Counted from the first letter of the stretch, positions 25,069-33,594 are shown. The stretch: DNA of 64,000 nucleotides from Actinomycetes bacterium (GCA_021846325.1 JAJZBX010000001.1:1-64000), one strand, 5' to 3'. Numbers and translations: made by a program. Notes: generated by a model from the letters alone, not told the origin.

Positions 25069-25686
25069 TCACCAGCCGCGCGCGACCCACTCGTCACGGT
25101 GGGGCCGCTCGGTCCCGATGGTCGTCGGCGCACCGTGTCCGGGCCACACGATGACGTCGTCACCGCACGTCGCCATCAGTCGCTCATCGATGGAACGGAT
25201 GATGAGCGCAAAGTCACCGCCGGCATACGACGTGGCGCCCGGTCCGCCGGGAAACAGCGTGTCGCCGCTGAACAGCACCGGCGCGCCGTCGACGCGAAAG
25301 CAGACCGATCCCGGCGTGTGTCCGGGCGTATGGATCGTTCGGAGTCGCAGGTCACCAACGTCGATGACCTGGCCGTCGTCGAGGGTCTCGTCGAAGTCGG
25401 GGTAGAGCGCCGCGTCGCCGGGGTGAGCCCAGACGGGGTAGCCCTGTCGGCGCAGTTCGTCCATGGCGCCGACGTGATCGGCGTGGCCGTGGGTCTGCAG
25501 AATAAGGCGCACTCCTAGTTCGATGGCGAGCTCGCGCAGTCGTGGTGCGTCGTCGGCGGCGTCGATGAGCACGCCGAAGCCCGTGCGGCGACACCGCACG
25601 ACGTAGACGTTGTTCGCCAATGCACCGACGACGACCCGGTGAATGTCGGCGGCGGCGTCGCTCCATACGAGTTCAGCTTTTGGCAC
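25069..25686 (-). CDS. MBL-fold metallo-hydrolase (glyoxalase II-like)
   Basis: The 205-aa protein has the metal-binding motif LQTHGHADHVGAM (HxHxDH), then TPGHTPGSVCF, LFSGDTLF with a bridging Asp, and a final VIWPGHGAPTTIG His. These are the marks of small hydroxyacylglutathione-hydrolase-like enzymes, thioester or thiol-persulfide hydrolases. The substrate is unknown. The GTG start has a weak CAGTCT box 6 nt upstream. It stands alone between the suf operon and a divergent acyl-CoA dehydrogenase gene. Confidence 0.82.
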   Translation of the reverse strand: MPKAELVWSDAAADIHRVVVGALANNVYVVRCRRTGFGVLIDAADDAPRLRELAIELGVRLILQTHGHADHVGAMDELRRQGYPVWAHPGDAALYPDFDETLDDGQVIDVGDLRLRTIHTPGHTPGSVCFRVDGAPVLFSGDTLFPGGPGATSYAGGDFALIIRSIDERLMATCGDDVIVWPGHGAPTTIGTERPHRDEWVARGW

Positions 25687-25775
25687 ACCGCCAGACTGCC
25701 ACGCGCGAGGTGCTGGCGCATTGGCTAACCTCGCAGGTGCGCCGGCTTACTGGACGGTAGGAATCGAGGGTGAGT

Positions 25776-26891
25776 ATGAACTTCGGCTTTACGCAGGAGC
25801 AAGAAGAGTTGCGCGCGATGGTGAAACGGTTCTTGAGTGAGAAGTCGCCCGAGTCTGAGGTCCGCCGACTGATGGCGACCGCCGAAGGCTACGACCCGGC
25901 CGTGTGGCGCCAGATGGCCGAGGAACTCGCGCTCCAGGGCCTCGGCATTCCCGAGGAGTACGGCGGACAGGGCTTCGGGCCCGTCGAGTTGTACGTCGTC
26001 TTTGAGGAGATGGGCGCGGCGCTGCTGTGCGCGCCGTACTTCTCGACGGTGGCCCTCGCCGCGAACGCCGTGCTGCAGGTCGGCGACCAGACGGACCGCG
26101 CCCGGTACCTGCCGGCCATGGCGTCCGGCGAGTCGATCGCCACCTTGGCGATTACTGACGACGCCGGTCAGTGGGACCTGGCTACGACCTCGACGACCGC
26201 GTCGCAGACCGCTAGCGGCTGGCGACTCAACGGCGTGCGCAGTTACGTGACCGACGGCTCGGTCGCGTCGGTGATCTTCGTCCCGGCCATGACCGGTGCC
26301 GGTCTGTCGCTCTTCGCGGTCGCGGGGGATGACCCCGGTGTTGAGCGCACGCCGCTGGCGACGATGGATCAGACGCGCAAGCAGAGCCGAGTGGTGCTCA
26401 GCGACGCGGCGGGCACGCTCGTCGGCGTTGAGGGTGGGGCGCTCGAGGGACTCCAGACGACGCTGCGAATCGCCGCCGCGGCGCTCGCGGCGGAGCAGGT
26501 CGGTGGTGCCCAGCGCGTACTCGACAGCTCCGTCGAGTACGCCAAGAGCCGGGTGCAGTTCGGTCGTCCCATCGGCTCGTTCCAGGCGATCAAGCACAAG
26601 TGCGCCGACATGCTCTTGGACGTCGAGTCGGCCAAGTCGGCCGCCTACTACGCGGCCTGGGCGGCCCAGGAGTTGAACGAAGAGCTCCCGGTCGCGGCGA
26701 GCCTCGCCAAGTCGTTCTGCTCCGAGGCGTACTTTCACTGTGCGGCTGAGAACATTCAGATTCACGGGGGGATCGGCTTCACCTGGGAGCACTCAGCGCA
26801 CCTCTACTTCAAGCGCGCCAAGAGTTCTGAGCTCTTTCTCGGCGACCCGGCCTACCATCGCGAGTTGCTCGCCCAGCGTCTGGGGATCTAG
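25776..26891 (+). CDS. Acyl-CoA dehydrogenase family protein (FadE type without YEGT motif)
   Basis: The 371-aa protein begins MNFGFTQEQEELRAMVKRFL and contains GIPEEYGGQGFGPVELY, AITDDAGQWDL, GVRSYVTDGSVA, QFGRPIGSFQAIKHKCADML and NIQIHGGIGFTWEHSAHLYF. The C-terminus lacks the usual catalytic YEGT loop. Its FTWEHxxHLYFKRA form is known from actinobacterial FadE proteins, some of which work as heteromeric pairs. A partner would be needed if this subunit lacks the base, but none is adjacent. GAGGG before the ATG favours this start; a GTG two codons earlier is also possible. An alpha/beta hydrolase follows after 4 nt. Confidence 0.85.
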   Translation: MNFGFTQEQEELRAMVKRFLSEKSPESEVRRLMATAEGYDPAVWRQMAEELALQGLGIPEEYGGQGFGPVELYVVFEEMGAALLCAPYFSTVALAANAVLQVGDQTDRARYLPAMASGESIATLAITDDAGQWDLATTSTTASQTASGWRLNGVRSYVTDGSVASVIFVPAMTGAGLSLFAVAGDDPGVERTPLATMDQTRKQSRVVLSDAAGTLVGVEGGALEGLQTTLRIAAAALAAEQVGGAQRVLDSSVEYAKSRVQFGRPIGSFQAIKHKCADMLLDVESAKSAAYYAAWAAQELNEELPVAASLAKSFCSEAYFHCAAENIQIHGGIGFTWEHSAHLYFKRAKSSELFLGDPAYHRELLAQRLGI

Positions 26892-26895
26892 TCGC

Positions 26896-27642
26896 GTGCT
26901 CGCTCACGAGCAGCTCGAGAGCGGTGAGTCGGTGCTCGATCTGCGCGTGGCGACGTCGGGGACCAGACCGTCAACCGGTCACGTCCTGGTCCTCGTACAC
27001 GGCCTTCCGCGCGCCGCGGGCATGGGTCGTCAGGCCGCCGGACTGCTGCCCGAACTGGCGGAGCACCTGGCCTCAGAATCGGGCTGGACCGTGGTGACCG
27101 GCACGCTCTCGGGTGTCGGCGGCAGCACGGGCACCTTTTCCGCGTCCCAGTGGCGCGATGACCTTACGCGACTACTGGCGCGCGTGGGACAGGACGATGG
27201 TCGAATCTCCCTGGCGGGATTTGGGTTCGGGGGATCACTGGCCCTGGCGGTGGCCGCGGGCGACGAACGAGTTCGCGGCGTCGCCACCTTTGCCGCACCG
27301 GCGCACCTGGAGGCGTGGTGCGGGCCGGCACCGGCGTTTCGTCAGTGGATTATTGGTGCGGGCGTCGTCGGGGACGAGCGCAAGCTGCTCGAGGCCGATG
27401 CGTTGAAGACCGACGTGCTCAGCATCGACCCCCTGGCGGCCATTGCGTCCCTGCCGCCTCGTCGGCTGTTGATCGGACACGGCACCGACGACCTCGAGGT
27501 AGCGCCGAGCGACGCACGCGATCTACTCGCCGCCGCGGAGGGGCGAGCCGAACTTCGCCTGATCCAGGGGGCGGGTCATCAGTTGCGCGCTGATCCGCGC
27601 ATGGTCGCCACGCTTCTCGGCTGGCTGGACCGACACCGCTAG
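26896..27642 (+). CDS. Alpha/beta hydrolase
   Basis: The 248-aa protein has an oxyanion segment in LVLVHGLPRAAGMGRQA, a nucleophile-elbow region reading LAGFGFGGSLALA, and late LLIGHGTDDLEVAPSDAR and GAGHQLRADPRM, which supply Asp and His. The elbow reads GFGFGG, with Phe where Ser or another nucleophile is expected, so classical Ser hydrolase activity is doubtful. The GTG start is 4 nt after the dehydrogenase stop, so it is in that operon. It overlaps thiE by 4 nt at its end. Confidence 0.72.
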   Translation: MLAHEQLESGESVLDLRVATSGTRPSTGHVLVLVHGLPRAAGMGRQAAGLLPELAEHLASESGWTVVTGTLSGVGGSTGTFSASQWRDDLTRLLARVGQDDGRISLAGFGFGGSLALAVAAGDERVRGVATFAAPAHLEAWCGPAPAFRQWIIGAGVVGDERKLLEADALKTDVLSIDPLAAIASLPPRRLLIGHGTDDLEVAPSDARDLLAAAEGRAELRLIQGAGHQLRADPRMVATLLGWLDRHR

Positions 27643-28262
27643 CTCATCGACTCGTCGATGGCGTGACGGATGGCGACCGCGGCGGCGTAGGGGTCCGCCG
27701 CGTCGGTGATGGCCCGCACGACGACGAAGTGACCCAGTCCGGCCGCCACGAGGCTCGCGACGTTTGAAGCGTCAACTCCACCGGTCACGAATACCGGCTG
27801 GTCACTTCGCTTCATGCAGGCGACGGCGTAGGCCACACCCGTGCCCAGCCGACCGGGCTTGGTGGGCGTCGCCACGATGGGACCGGCGCTGCGGTACGTC
27901 GCCGGTTCCTCGAGGGCCCGCGTGAATTCGTCGGGGTCGTGCGTTGACAGTCCGACGATAGCGTCGGGTCCCAGCAGGTCGCGGCATCGCTGCACCGTCA
28001 CGTCATCTTGCCCCACGTGCACGCCGTCGGCGCCCGTGTCGGCGGCGAGGTAGGGCGAGTCGTTCATGATGAAGGGTACGGCGAAGTCGCGACAGATCGC
28101 CGCCATCAAGGTTCCCGTGGCGCGCAGCTGGTCGTCGTCGAGCACCTTGTCACGCAATTGCACGACGTCGACCCCGCCACGCAGCACGCGGGGCAAGAAG
28201 GAGGCCATGTCGGGGCGCTGACCCACGCAGAGGTACAGGCGACGGTCGTGGAGATTGAACAC
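27639..28262 (-). CDS. thiE: Thiamine-phosphate synthase
   Basis: The ~207-aa TIM-barrel enzyme joins the thiazole and pyrimidine phosphates of thiamine. It shows RLYLCVGQRPD at the N-terminus, VQLRDK, NDSPYLAADTGADGVHVGQD, GLSTHDPDE, AGPIVATPTKPG (family GPxxxTxTK) and VTGGVDASNV. The GTG is chosen because TACAGT lies 6 nt upstream; an upstream TTG adds 9 residues. No TPP riboswitch is seen, and with a leaderless start none could act on it. No other thiamine gene is in the window. Confidence 0.88.
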   Translation of the reverse strand: MFNLHDRRLYLCVGQRPDMASFLPRVLRGGVDVVQLRDKVLDDDQLRATGTLMAAICRDFAVPFIMNDSPYLAADTGADGVHVGQDDVTVQRCRDLLGPDAIVGLSTHDPDEFTRALEEPATYRSAGPIVATPTKPGRLGTGVAYAVACMKRSDQPVFVTGGVDASNVASLVAAGLGHFVVVRAITDAADPYAAAVAIRHAIDESMS

Positions 28263-28268
28263 GCCACC

Positions 28269-28274
28269 ACTGTA
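28269..28274 (-). promoter_or_regulatory. -10-like TACAGT before thiE
   Basis: It is 6 nt before the GTG on the minus strand and decides the thiE start. The promoter of the divergent Rrf2 gene would lie in the next 55 nt. Confidence 0.45.
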
Positions 28275-28327
28275 AAAGTTCGCGAGCAACGAACGGCGAG
28301 GGTCGCCGGCTAGGGCAGAATGGACCC

Positions 28328-28786
28328 GTGCAGATTCCCGCGAAGGCCGAGTACGCCATTCGGGCCCTCCTAACCCTGGCCGCGAGTTCGACCTCGGTGA
28401 GTGCCGAACACCTAGCGGCCGAGCAGGGGCTGCCGGCGAAGTTTCTCGGGGCGATTCTCTCGGATCTGCGCCGGGGCGGACTGGTGACCAGCCAGCGCGG
28501 TCCCGAAGGCGGGTTCCGTCTGGCGCGCGACGCCGAGACGATCATGATTGCCGACATCTTGCGCGTGGTCAGTGGCCCGATGGCCGGCGTACGCGGTATG
28601 CGACCAGAGACACTCAACTACGGCGGCGAAGCCACACACCTGCGCGACGTGTGGGTGGCGGTGCGCGCCGCCCTGCGCGAAGTGCTCGAACACGTCACGT
28701 TGGCTCAAGTGTTGCGTGGCGACCTGCCACCGGCGGTCACTCGATTCACGAGTGACACCGACGCGTGGATCACCAGAAAACTGTGA
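28328..28786 (+). CDS. Rrf2-family transcriptional regulator without cysteines
   Basis: The 152-aa protein has the family start MQIPAKAEYAIRALLTLA, a winged helix (EHLAAEQGLPAKFLGAILSD), LRRGGLVTSQRGPEGGFRLA as wing, and the IADILRVVSGPMAGVRG dimer helix. IscR, NsrR and RsrR hold Fe-S clusters by conserved Cys. This protein has no Cys at all, so it cannot sense through Cys ligands. It might sense another signal. It is coupled to rnhA by a GTGA overlap and lies 3 kb from the suf genes, so regulation of suf by it is only a guess. Confidence 0.85.
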   Translation: MQIPAKAEYAIRALLTLAASSTSVSAEHLAAEQGLPAKFLGAILSDLRRGGLVTSQRGPEGGFRLARDAETIMIADILRVVSGPMAGVRGMRPETLNYGGEATHLRDVWVAVRAALREVLEHVTLAQVLRGDLPPAVTRFTSDTDAWITRKL

Positions 28787-29220
28787 CGCCCATCTACACC
28801 GACGGGGCGTGCCGTGGAAACCCCGGCCCCGGTGGCTGGGCGTGGGCCGCGTCTCGAGAGCGCTACGCGAGCGGTGCCGAGCGTCACACCACCAATCAGC
28901 GGATGGAGTTGCGCGCGGTGCTCGAGGCGTTGCGCGCGAATCCCGACGGTGACCTCGAGATCGTCAGTGACTCGTCGTACGTGGTGAAGTGTTTTAACGA
29001 CCAGTGGTACGTGGGCTGGCGGCGTCGCGGGTGGAAGAACTCACAGGGACAACCCGTAGCCAATCGCGACATCTGGGAGCCGTTGTTCGATCTGACCCTG
29101 CGCGGTGACCGTTCCGTGGTTTTCACCTGGGTCAAGGGTCATTCGGGGGACCCAATGAACGAACTCGTCGACGCACTGGCGACCGCCGCCGCCGATCGTC
29201 AACGCGGTGAGGACGCCTAA
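28783..29220 (+). CDS. rnhA: Ribonuclease HI
   Basis: The ~145-aa enzyme degrades RNA in RNA-DNA hybrids. The Mg-binding residues are seen in IYTDGACRGNPGPGGW (Asp), QRMELRAVLEAL (Glu), VSDSSYVVKC (Asp) and NELVDALA (Asp). VGWRRRGWKNSQGQPVANRD is the substrate-handle region and WVKGHSGDPMNE carries the catalytic His. The GTG that overlaps the Rrf2 stop (GTGA) gives the usual N-terminus; an upstream GTG at 28765 would add 6 residues. Confidence 0.92.
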   Translation: MTPIYTDGACRGNPGPGGWAWAASRERYASGAERHTTNQRMELRAVLEALRANPDGDLEIVSDSSYVVKCFNDQWYVGWRRRGWKNSQGQPVANRDIWEPLFDLTLRGDRSVVFTWVKGHSGDPMNELVDALATAAADRQRGEDA

Positions 29221-29300
29221 CGCGATCGCGCGTCGATTACCGGTCGATAAACATTAGGATTCCCTAGGTCTACGAGACCAGGAAACGAAGGGACGGGACC

Positions 29301-30716
29301 GTGGCGAACGAGGCCCACCAGTTTGATGTCGTGATCATTGGGGGTGGCCCGGGCGGCTACGCCGCCGCGCTCTACGGCGCCTCGGCGGGGTTGTCCGTCG
29401 CGCTCATCGAGCGAGACAAGGTCGGCGGTACGTGCCTGCATCGGGGATGCGTGCCGGCCAAGGAGTTTCTCGAGACTGCGCACGTACGTCGAACGATCGA
29501 GCACGCGAGCGCCTTCGGGATCGACATCGGCGCGGTAGCCGTTGATTTCTCGATAAGCCAGCGTCGCAAGAGCGAAGTGGTCGACAAGCTGCACAAGGGC
29601 CTGGCTGGTCTCCTGAAGGGGCGTAAGGTCACCGTATTCGAGGGCACCGCACGGCTCGACGCCGACCTGACGGTTCGGGTGGTCGACGGCGCGGACGCCG
29701 GCACCGAGGTGCGCGGGACCAACGTGATCCTGGCCGCGGGTTCGGTGCCGCGCACGCTGCCGGGCTTTGACCTGGACGGCACTATCGTGCTCACCTCCGA
29801 TGAATTCCTTGACCTTTCGACGCTGCCGACCAGTGCCGTCGTGATCGGTGGTGGCGCGATCGGCTGTGAATTCGCCTCGATGCTCGCTGACATGGGGACG
29901 AAGGTGACGGTGCTCGAGAGCCTGCCGACCATTCTCATGGGTTGCGACAGCGAAGTCGTGAGCGTCGTGCAGCGCAGTTTCAAGAAGCGCGGCATCGACG
30001 TGCGCGCCGGGGTCACGGTTACTGGGCACTCGCCGAAGAAACGTACGACCACCGTGCACGTTGATGGTGGTGAGGACGTGGCCGTGGACGTGATCGTTCT
30101 CGCCGTCGGGCGCCGGCCCCGAAGTGAGGGGCTGCTCGGCGAGGGCACCGGCGTTGAGGTCAACGAACGTGGCTTCGTGGTGGCCGACGCGGCGATGCGC
30201 ACCGCCAATCCGCACGTTTTCGCCGTGGGTGACATCGTCGCCAATACCCCGCAACTGGCCCACGTTGGTTTCGCCGAGGCGATCGTAGCCATCAAGACCA
30301 TTCTCGGCGAACCGGCGATTCCGGTGGATTACGACCGCGTGCCGTGGGCTATTTACTCAAACCCCGAGGTGGCCTTCGTCGGCCTGACCGAGGCCGCGGC
30401 GAAGGAACGTGGCTACGAGGTGATCGTCAAGAAGGACCCCTTCGGCGGCAACAGTCGGGCCCAAATCATTGGTGACACTGACGGCGTGGTCAAAGTCATC
30501 GCGGAGAAGCGTCCCGACGGGACCGCGGGCCAGATACTCGGTGTGCACATGGCGGGTCCTTGGGTCACCGAACAGTTGGGCGCGGCCTACTACGCCGTGA
30601 ATTGGGAGGCGACCGCCGAGGAAGCCGCGGCCCTGATCCAACCGCACCCCTCGCTGTCGGAAACCTTCGGTGAAACGCTACTCGCGCTGGCCGGCCGGGG
30701 GCTGCACGTTGGCTGA
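29301..30716 (+). CDS. lpdA: Dihydrolipoyl dehydrogenase (E3)
   Basis: The 471-aa flavoenzyme reoxidises dihydrolipoamide of 2-oxoacid dehydrogenase or glycine cleavage complexes with NAD+. It has the FAD motif VVIIGGGPGGYAAALYGASA, the redox disulfide Cys45/Cys50 in GGTCLHRGCVPAKEF, the NAD motif VVIGGGAIGCEFASMLADMG, TANPHVFAVGDIV, and the C-terminal His-Glu pair in IQPHPSLSETFGE. AAGGGA precedes the GTG start. It leads an operon with an E2 subunit and the LipB-LipA protein; the stop overlaps the E2 start. Confidence 0.93.
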   Translation: MANEAHQFDVVIIGGGPGGYAAALYGASAGLSVALIERDKVGGTCLHRGCVPAKEFLETAHVRRTIEHASAFGIDIGAVAVDFSISQRRKSEVVDKLHKGLAGLLKGRKVTVFEGTARLDADLTVRVVDGADAGTEVRGTNVILAAGSVPRTLPGFDLDGTIVLTSDEFLDLSTLPTSAVVIGGGAIGCEFASMLADMGTKVTVLESLPTILMGCDSEVVSVVQRSFKKRGIDVRAGVTVTGHSPKKRTTTVHVDGGEDVAVDVIVLAVGRRPRSEGLLGEGTGVEVNERGFVVADAAMRTANPHVFAVGDIVANTPQLAHVGFAEAIVAIKTILGEPAIPVDYDRVPWAIYSNPEVAFVGLTEAAAKERGYEVIVKKDPFGGNSRAQIIGDTDGVVKVIAEKRPDGTAGQILGVHMAGPWVTEQLGAAYYAVNWEATAEEAAALIQPHPSLSETFGETLLALAGRGLHVG

Positions 30717-31920
30717 CGTGACCCTCCCGTCGCTCGGCGAGTCGGTGACCGAAGGGATCATCACCCGCTGGTTCAAGCAGGTGGGGGACGTCGTGGCTCG
30801 CGACGAACCGCTCTTTGAGGTGTCAACCGACAAAGTTGACTCCGAGATGCCCTCGCCCGCCGCCGGCGTGTTGATCGCCATTCTGGCGGGGGAGGGTGAC
30901 ACCGTCGAGACGGGCTCACGCGTCGCGGTCATTGACGAGGCAGCCGGTACCGGTTCAGGGTCGACGCCGGCCGCTCGCCCAACGCCCGAAGCGTTCGTAG
31001 CACCCGCGCCAGCACCCGCGCCAGCGCCACCCGCGGCGTCCCCGTTGCCGCCGGTGGCGCCACCGGCCCCGCCGTCGCCGGCGGGCGTCGTGATGTCGCC
31101 CGTGGTTCGTCGAATTCTCGCCGACGGGGGCGTTGAGCCGGGAACCGTGCGCGGGTCGGGACCGGGCGGCGCCATCACCCGACGTGACGCGGAACGCGCG
31201 GTGATGAATGGCCCGACTGACGACATTGTCGTCCCGCTGTCCAATGGGCTACGCCGCATGGGTCAGCACATGACGCTCTCCACGCAAAGCACGCCGCACG
31301 GTTACGTCGCGGTCGAGGTCGACGCCTCGATCATTGATCGGTTGGACACGCTCGGTCGAGTGACTCGTGACGGCGTGCCAATCTCCGACGAGGTCGTGGT
31401 GGGACTGGCGGCGGTTCGAGCGTTGGGCGAGTTCGAGTTTCTCAACGCCACGTTCGCCGGTGATGAGCTCGTGGTGCACCGGACGGTCAACCTTGGCTTC
31501 ATGCGCGAAGTGCATCGCGACGGGATGCTCGTGCCGGTTGTGCACGCCGCGGCTGGACTGACCCTTCGGGCGCTCGCTCGACGGGCGCACGAGTTGCAAG
31601 ATCGTGTGGCGACCCGCCAGTTGACGGCCGACGACCTGATGGGTGGGACGTTCACACTGGTGGGCCCGACGGGACCGAATGCGCTCTGGTCCCAGCCGAT
31701 CATCATCCAGCCCCAAGTCGCGGTGTTGTCGATGGGCAGCGTTCGTCGGGCCGCGGTGGTGGTCGACGACCCCGAGCGTGGTCCCACGGTGTCGGTTGGC
31801 CGACGCGTCATCCTCGGACTGTCGTTCGATCACCGAGTCTGTGAGCCGTTTAGCGCCACCAACTACCTCGAACGAGTCGCGGAGCTGCTCGCCGGTCTTG
31901 ACCTCGAGAGCGAGCACTGA
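30709..31920 (+). CDS. 2-oxoacid dehydrogenase E2 acyltransferase with altered active-site motif
   Basis: The ~403-aa protein has a lipoyl domain (MADVTLPSLGESVTEG; lipoylated Lys42 in STDKVDSEM), an Ala/Pro linker (APAPAPAPAPP), an E1/E3-binding domain (SPVVRRILADGGVEPGTVRG) and an acyltransferase domain. The catalytic His-x3-Asp-Gly motif near the end, normally DHRxxDG, reads DHRVCEP (H375, E379, P380): Asp is Glu and Gly is Pro. His is kept, but activity may be changed. The TTG start gives the usual N-terminus; a GTG 9 nt later is possible. No E1 gene lies nearby, so whether the complex uses pyruvate, 2-oxoglutarate or branched-chain acids is open. Confidence 0.85.
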   Translation: MADVTLPSLGESVTEGIITRWFKQVGDVVARDEPLFEVSTDKVDSEMPSPAAGVLIAILAGEGDTVETGSRVAVIDEAAGTGSGSTPAARPTPEAFVAPAPAPAPAPPAASPLPPVAPPAPPSPAGVVMSPVVRRILADGGVEPGTVRGSGPGGAITRRDAERAVMNGPTDDIVVPLSNGLRRMGQHMTLSTQSTPHGYVAVEVDASIIDRLDTLGRVTRDGVPISDEVVVGLAAVRALGEFEFLNATFAGDELVVHRTVNLGFMREVHRDGMLVPVVHAAAGLTLRALARRAHELQDRVATRQLTADDLMGGTFTLVGPTGPNALWSQPIIIQPQVAVLSMGSVRRAAVVVDDPERGPTVSVGRRVILGLSFDHRVCEPFSATNYLERVAELLAGLDLESEH

Positions 31921-33546
31921 GTGCTGCGTCGTCGCCACCTGGGTCGCGTCACCTTCCGCGAGGCCAATGACTTCCAGCGAGCAATTCTCGACGCACGCGA
32001 TGACTACGTCTTGGTCTTCGAGCATCCCCCCACCTACACGATGGGCATCCGGACCCAGCCCGAGCACTTCTTGGTGCCCCCGCAGACCCTTGATGCGGAC
32101 GTTGTTGTCGCCGATCGAGGCGGTGACGTTACGTATCACGGCCCCGGACAGGTGGTCGCGTGGGCGGTGGTAAGCGTCGCGGACGATCCATCGGCTGGGC
32201 GAGCACACGTGCGACGACTCGAGGAAGCGGTGATCGCTACGGCCACGCACTTCGATCCGACGGGCGCACTCGGTCGAGTAGGTCGCCTGGAGGGCTATCC
32301 GGGCGTCTGGGCCAACCTCGATGACGAGCCGGCGAAGATCGCCGCGGTCGGCGTGCGCACCGAACGCAATCGAGCCGGGCAACGTCGCACGCTGCACGGC
32401 GTGGCGCTCAACGTCGATGTCGACCTGGCCGGATTCCGCGCCATCGTTCCGTGCGGCATCGCCGACAAGCCGGTCGCGTCGCTACGATCCCTGGGGGTGC
32501 GCGTCTCGTCGTCCGAGGCGGGGGACTTCCTGGGCGAGCAGCTCGATCGGATGTTGGGGGGACCGGGCTCGGTCGCCGCGGTCGATCGCGGTGGCGTTGG
32601 CTCGACGGGCGATCGCCCGCTGCTGCGTCGGCTGCGCCACGCCGGGGTTGATCCCGACGCCGGTGTCGACCTGCGCGCGCGCAAGCCATCGTGGCTGCGC
32701 GTCGAGGCGCACATGGGATCGCGCTACCAATCACTGCGACGGCTCACCGAGGACCTTCGGTTGGTGACCGTGTGTGAGGAGGCGGGCTGCCCCAACATCT
32801 ACGAGTGCTGGGCGTCGGGAACCGCGACCTTCATGGTCAACGGCGAGCGATGCACGCGCGCTTGCGGCTTCTGCCTCATCGATACGCGTAAACCCTTGGC
32901 GCTGGACCCGACCGAGCCCGATCGAGTCGCCGAAGCGGTGGTGCGGCTCGGGCTTCGCCACGCGGTGGTGACTTGCGTGGCGCGTGATGATCTTCGCGAC
33001 GGTGGCGCCGCCGCGATCGCCGCGACCGTGGTAGCTATTCGAGATCGCTCACCGGAAACCGCGGTGGAAGTGCTCATCAGCGATCTCAAGGGCGACGCCG
33101 CCTCGCTCCAACTGGTGCTCGACGTTCGACCCGACGTGGTGAACCACAATCTCGAGACGGTGGCCCGGCTCCAGCGAGCCGCTCGCCCCAGCGCCGGGTA
33201 CTTGCGATCGTTGACGGTGCTCGCGCGCGCGAGCGCGCAGGGTCTCACCACGAAGTCGGGACTGATGGTCGGACTCGGTGAGACGCCGGACGAAGTCGAA
33301 GAAGCCCTCGCCGACCTCGCGAGCGTCGGTGTAGCCATCGTGACGATCGGGCAGTACGTGCGCCCCAGCGCCGATCACCTGCCGGTGGCGCGGTGGTGGG
33401 ATCCCGCCGAGTTCGACGAACTCGCTCGGCGGGGCCGTCGGTTGGGGCTGGGACACGTCCAGTCCTCACCGCTGACGCGCTCGAGTTACCACGCCGGTGA
33501 GGCGCTCAGCGCGGCGACGCCGGTGGGCCTGCCGATTCGCCGTTAA
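31921..33546 (+). CDS. LipB-LipA fusion: octanoyltransferase plus lipoyl synthase in one ORF
   Basis: One uninterrupted 541-codon frame holds both steps of lipoate synthesis. Residues 1-~213 are LipB, moving octanoyl from ACP to target proteins: VFEHPPTYTMG, DRGGDVTYHGPGQ, Lys139 in AKIAAVGVR and Cys178 in VPCGIADKPV. Residues ~250-541 are LipA, the radical-SAM enzyme that inserts two sulfurs: auxiliary cluster C285-x4-C290-x5-C296, radical-SAM C311-x3-C315-x2-C318, and the final RSSYHA that supplies the Ser ligand. Between them is a ~36-residue linker without ATG, GTG or TTG. Only Met211/Leu212 could serve as an internal start, and no ribosome binding site precedes them. The GTG start follows the E2 stop directly. 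Confidence 0.93.
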   Translation: MLRRRHLGRVTFREANDFQRAILDARDDYVLVFEHPPTYTMGIRTQPEHFLVPPQTLDADVVVADRGGDVTYHGPGQVVAWAVVSVADDPSAGRAHVRRLEEAVIATATHFDPTGALGRVGRLEGYPGVWANLDDEPAKIAAVGVRTERNRAGQRRTLHGVALNVDVDLAGFRAIVPCGIADKPVASLRSLGVRVSSSEAGDFLGEQLDRMLGGPGSVAAVDRGGVGSTGDRPLLRRLRHAGVDPDAGVDLRARKPSWLRVEAHMGSRYQSLRRLTEDLRLVTVCEEAGCPNIYECWASGTATFMVNGERCTRACGFCLIDTRKPLALDPTEPDRVAEAVVRLGLRHAVVTCVARDDLRDGGAAAIAATVVAIRDRSPETAVEVLISDLKGDAASLQLVLDVRPDVVNHNLETVARLQRAARPSAGYLRSLTVLARASAQGLTTKSGLMVGLGETPDEVEEALADLASVGVAIVTIGQYVRPSADHLPVARWWDPAEFDELARRGRRLGLGHVQSSPLTRSSYHAGEALSAATPVGLPIRR

Positions 33547-33594
33547 CCCTGATCATTACGGGTGGTGATGAATAGCGTCCGCGTTTCGCGCCCG

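Noticed and set aside
28263-28327. TPP riboswitch before thiE
   Set aside because: The gap to the divergent Rrf2 gene is 65 nt and the likely start is leaderless; no CUGAGA-type core was seen.
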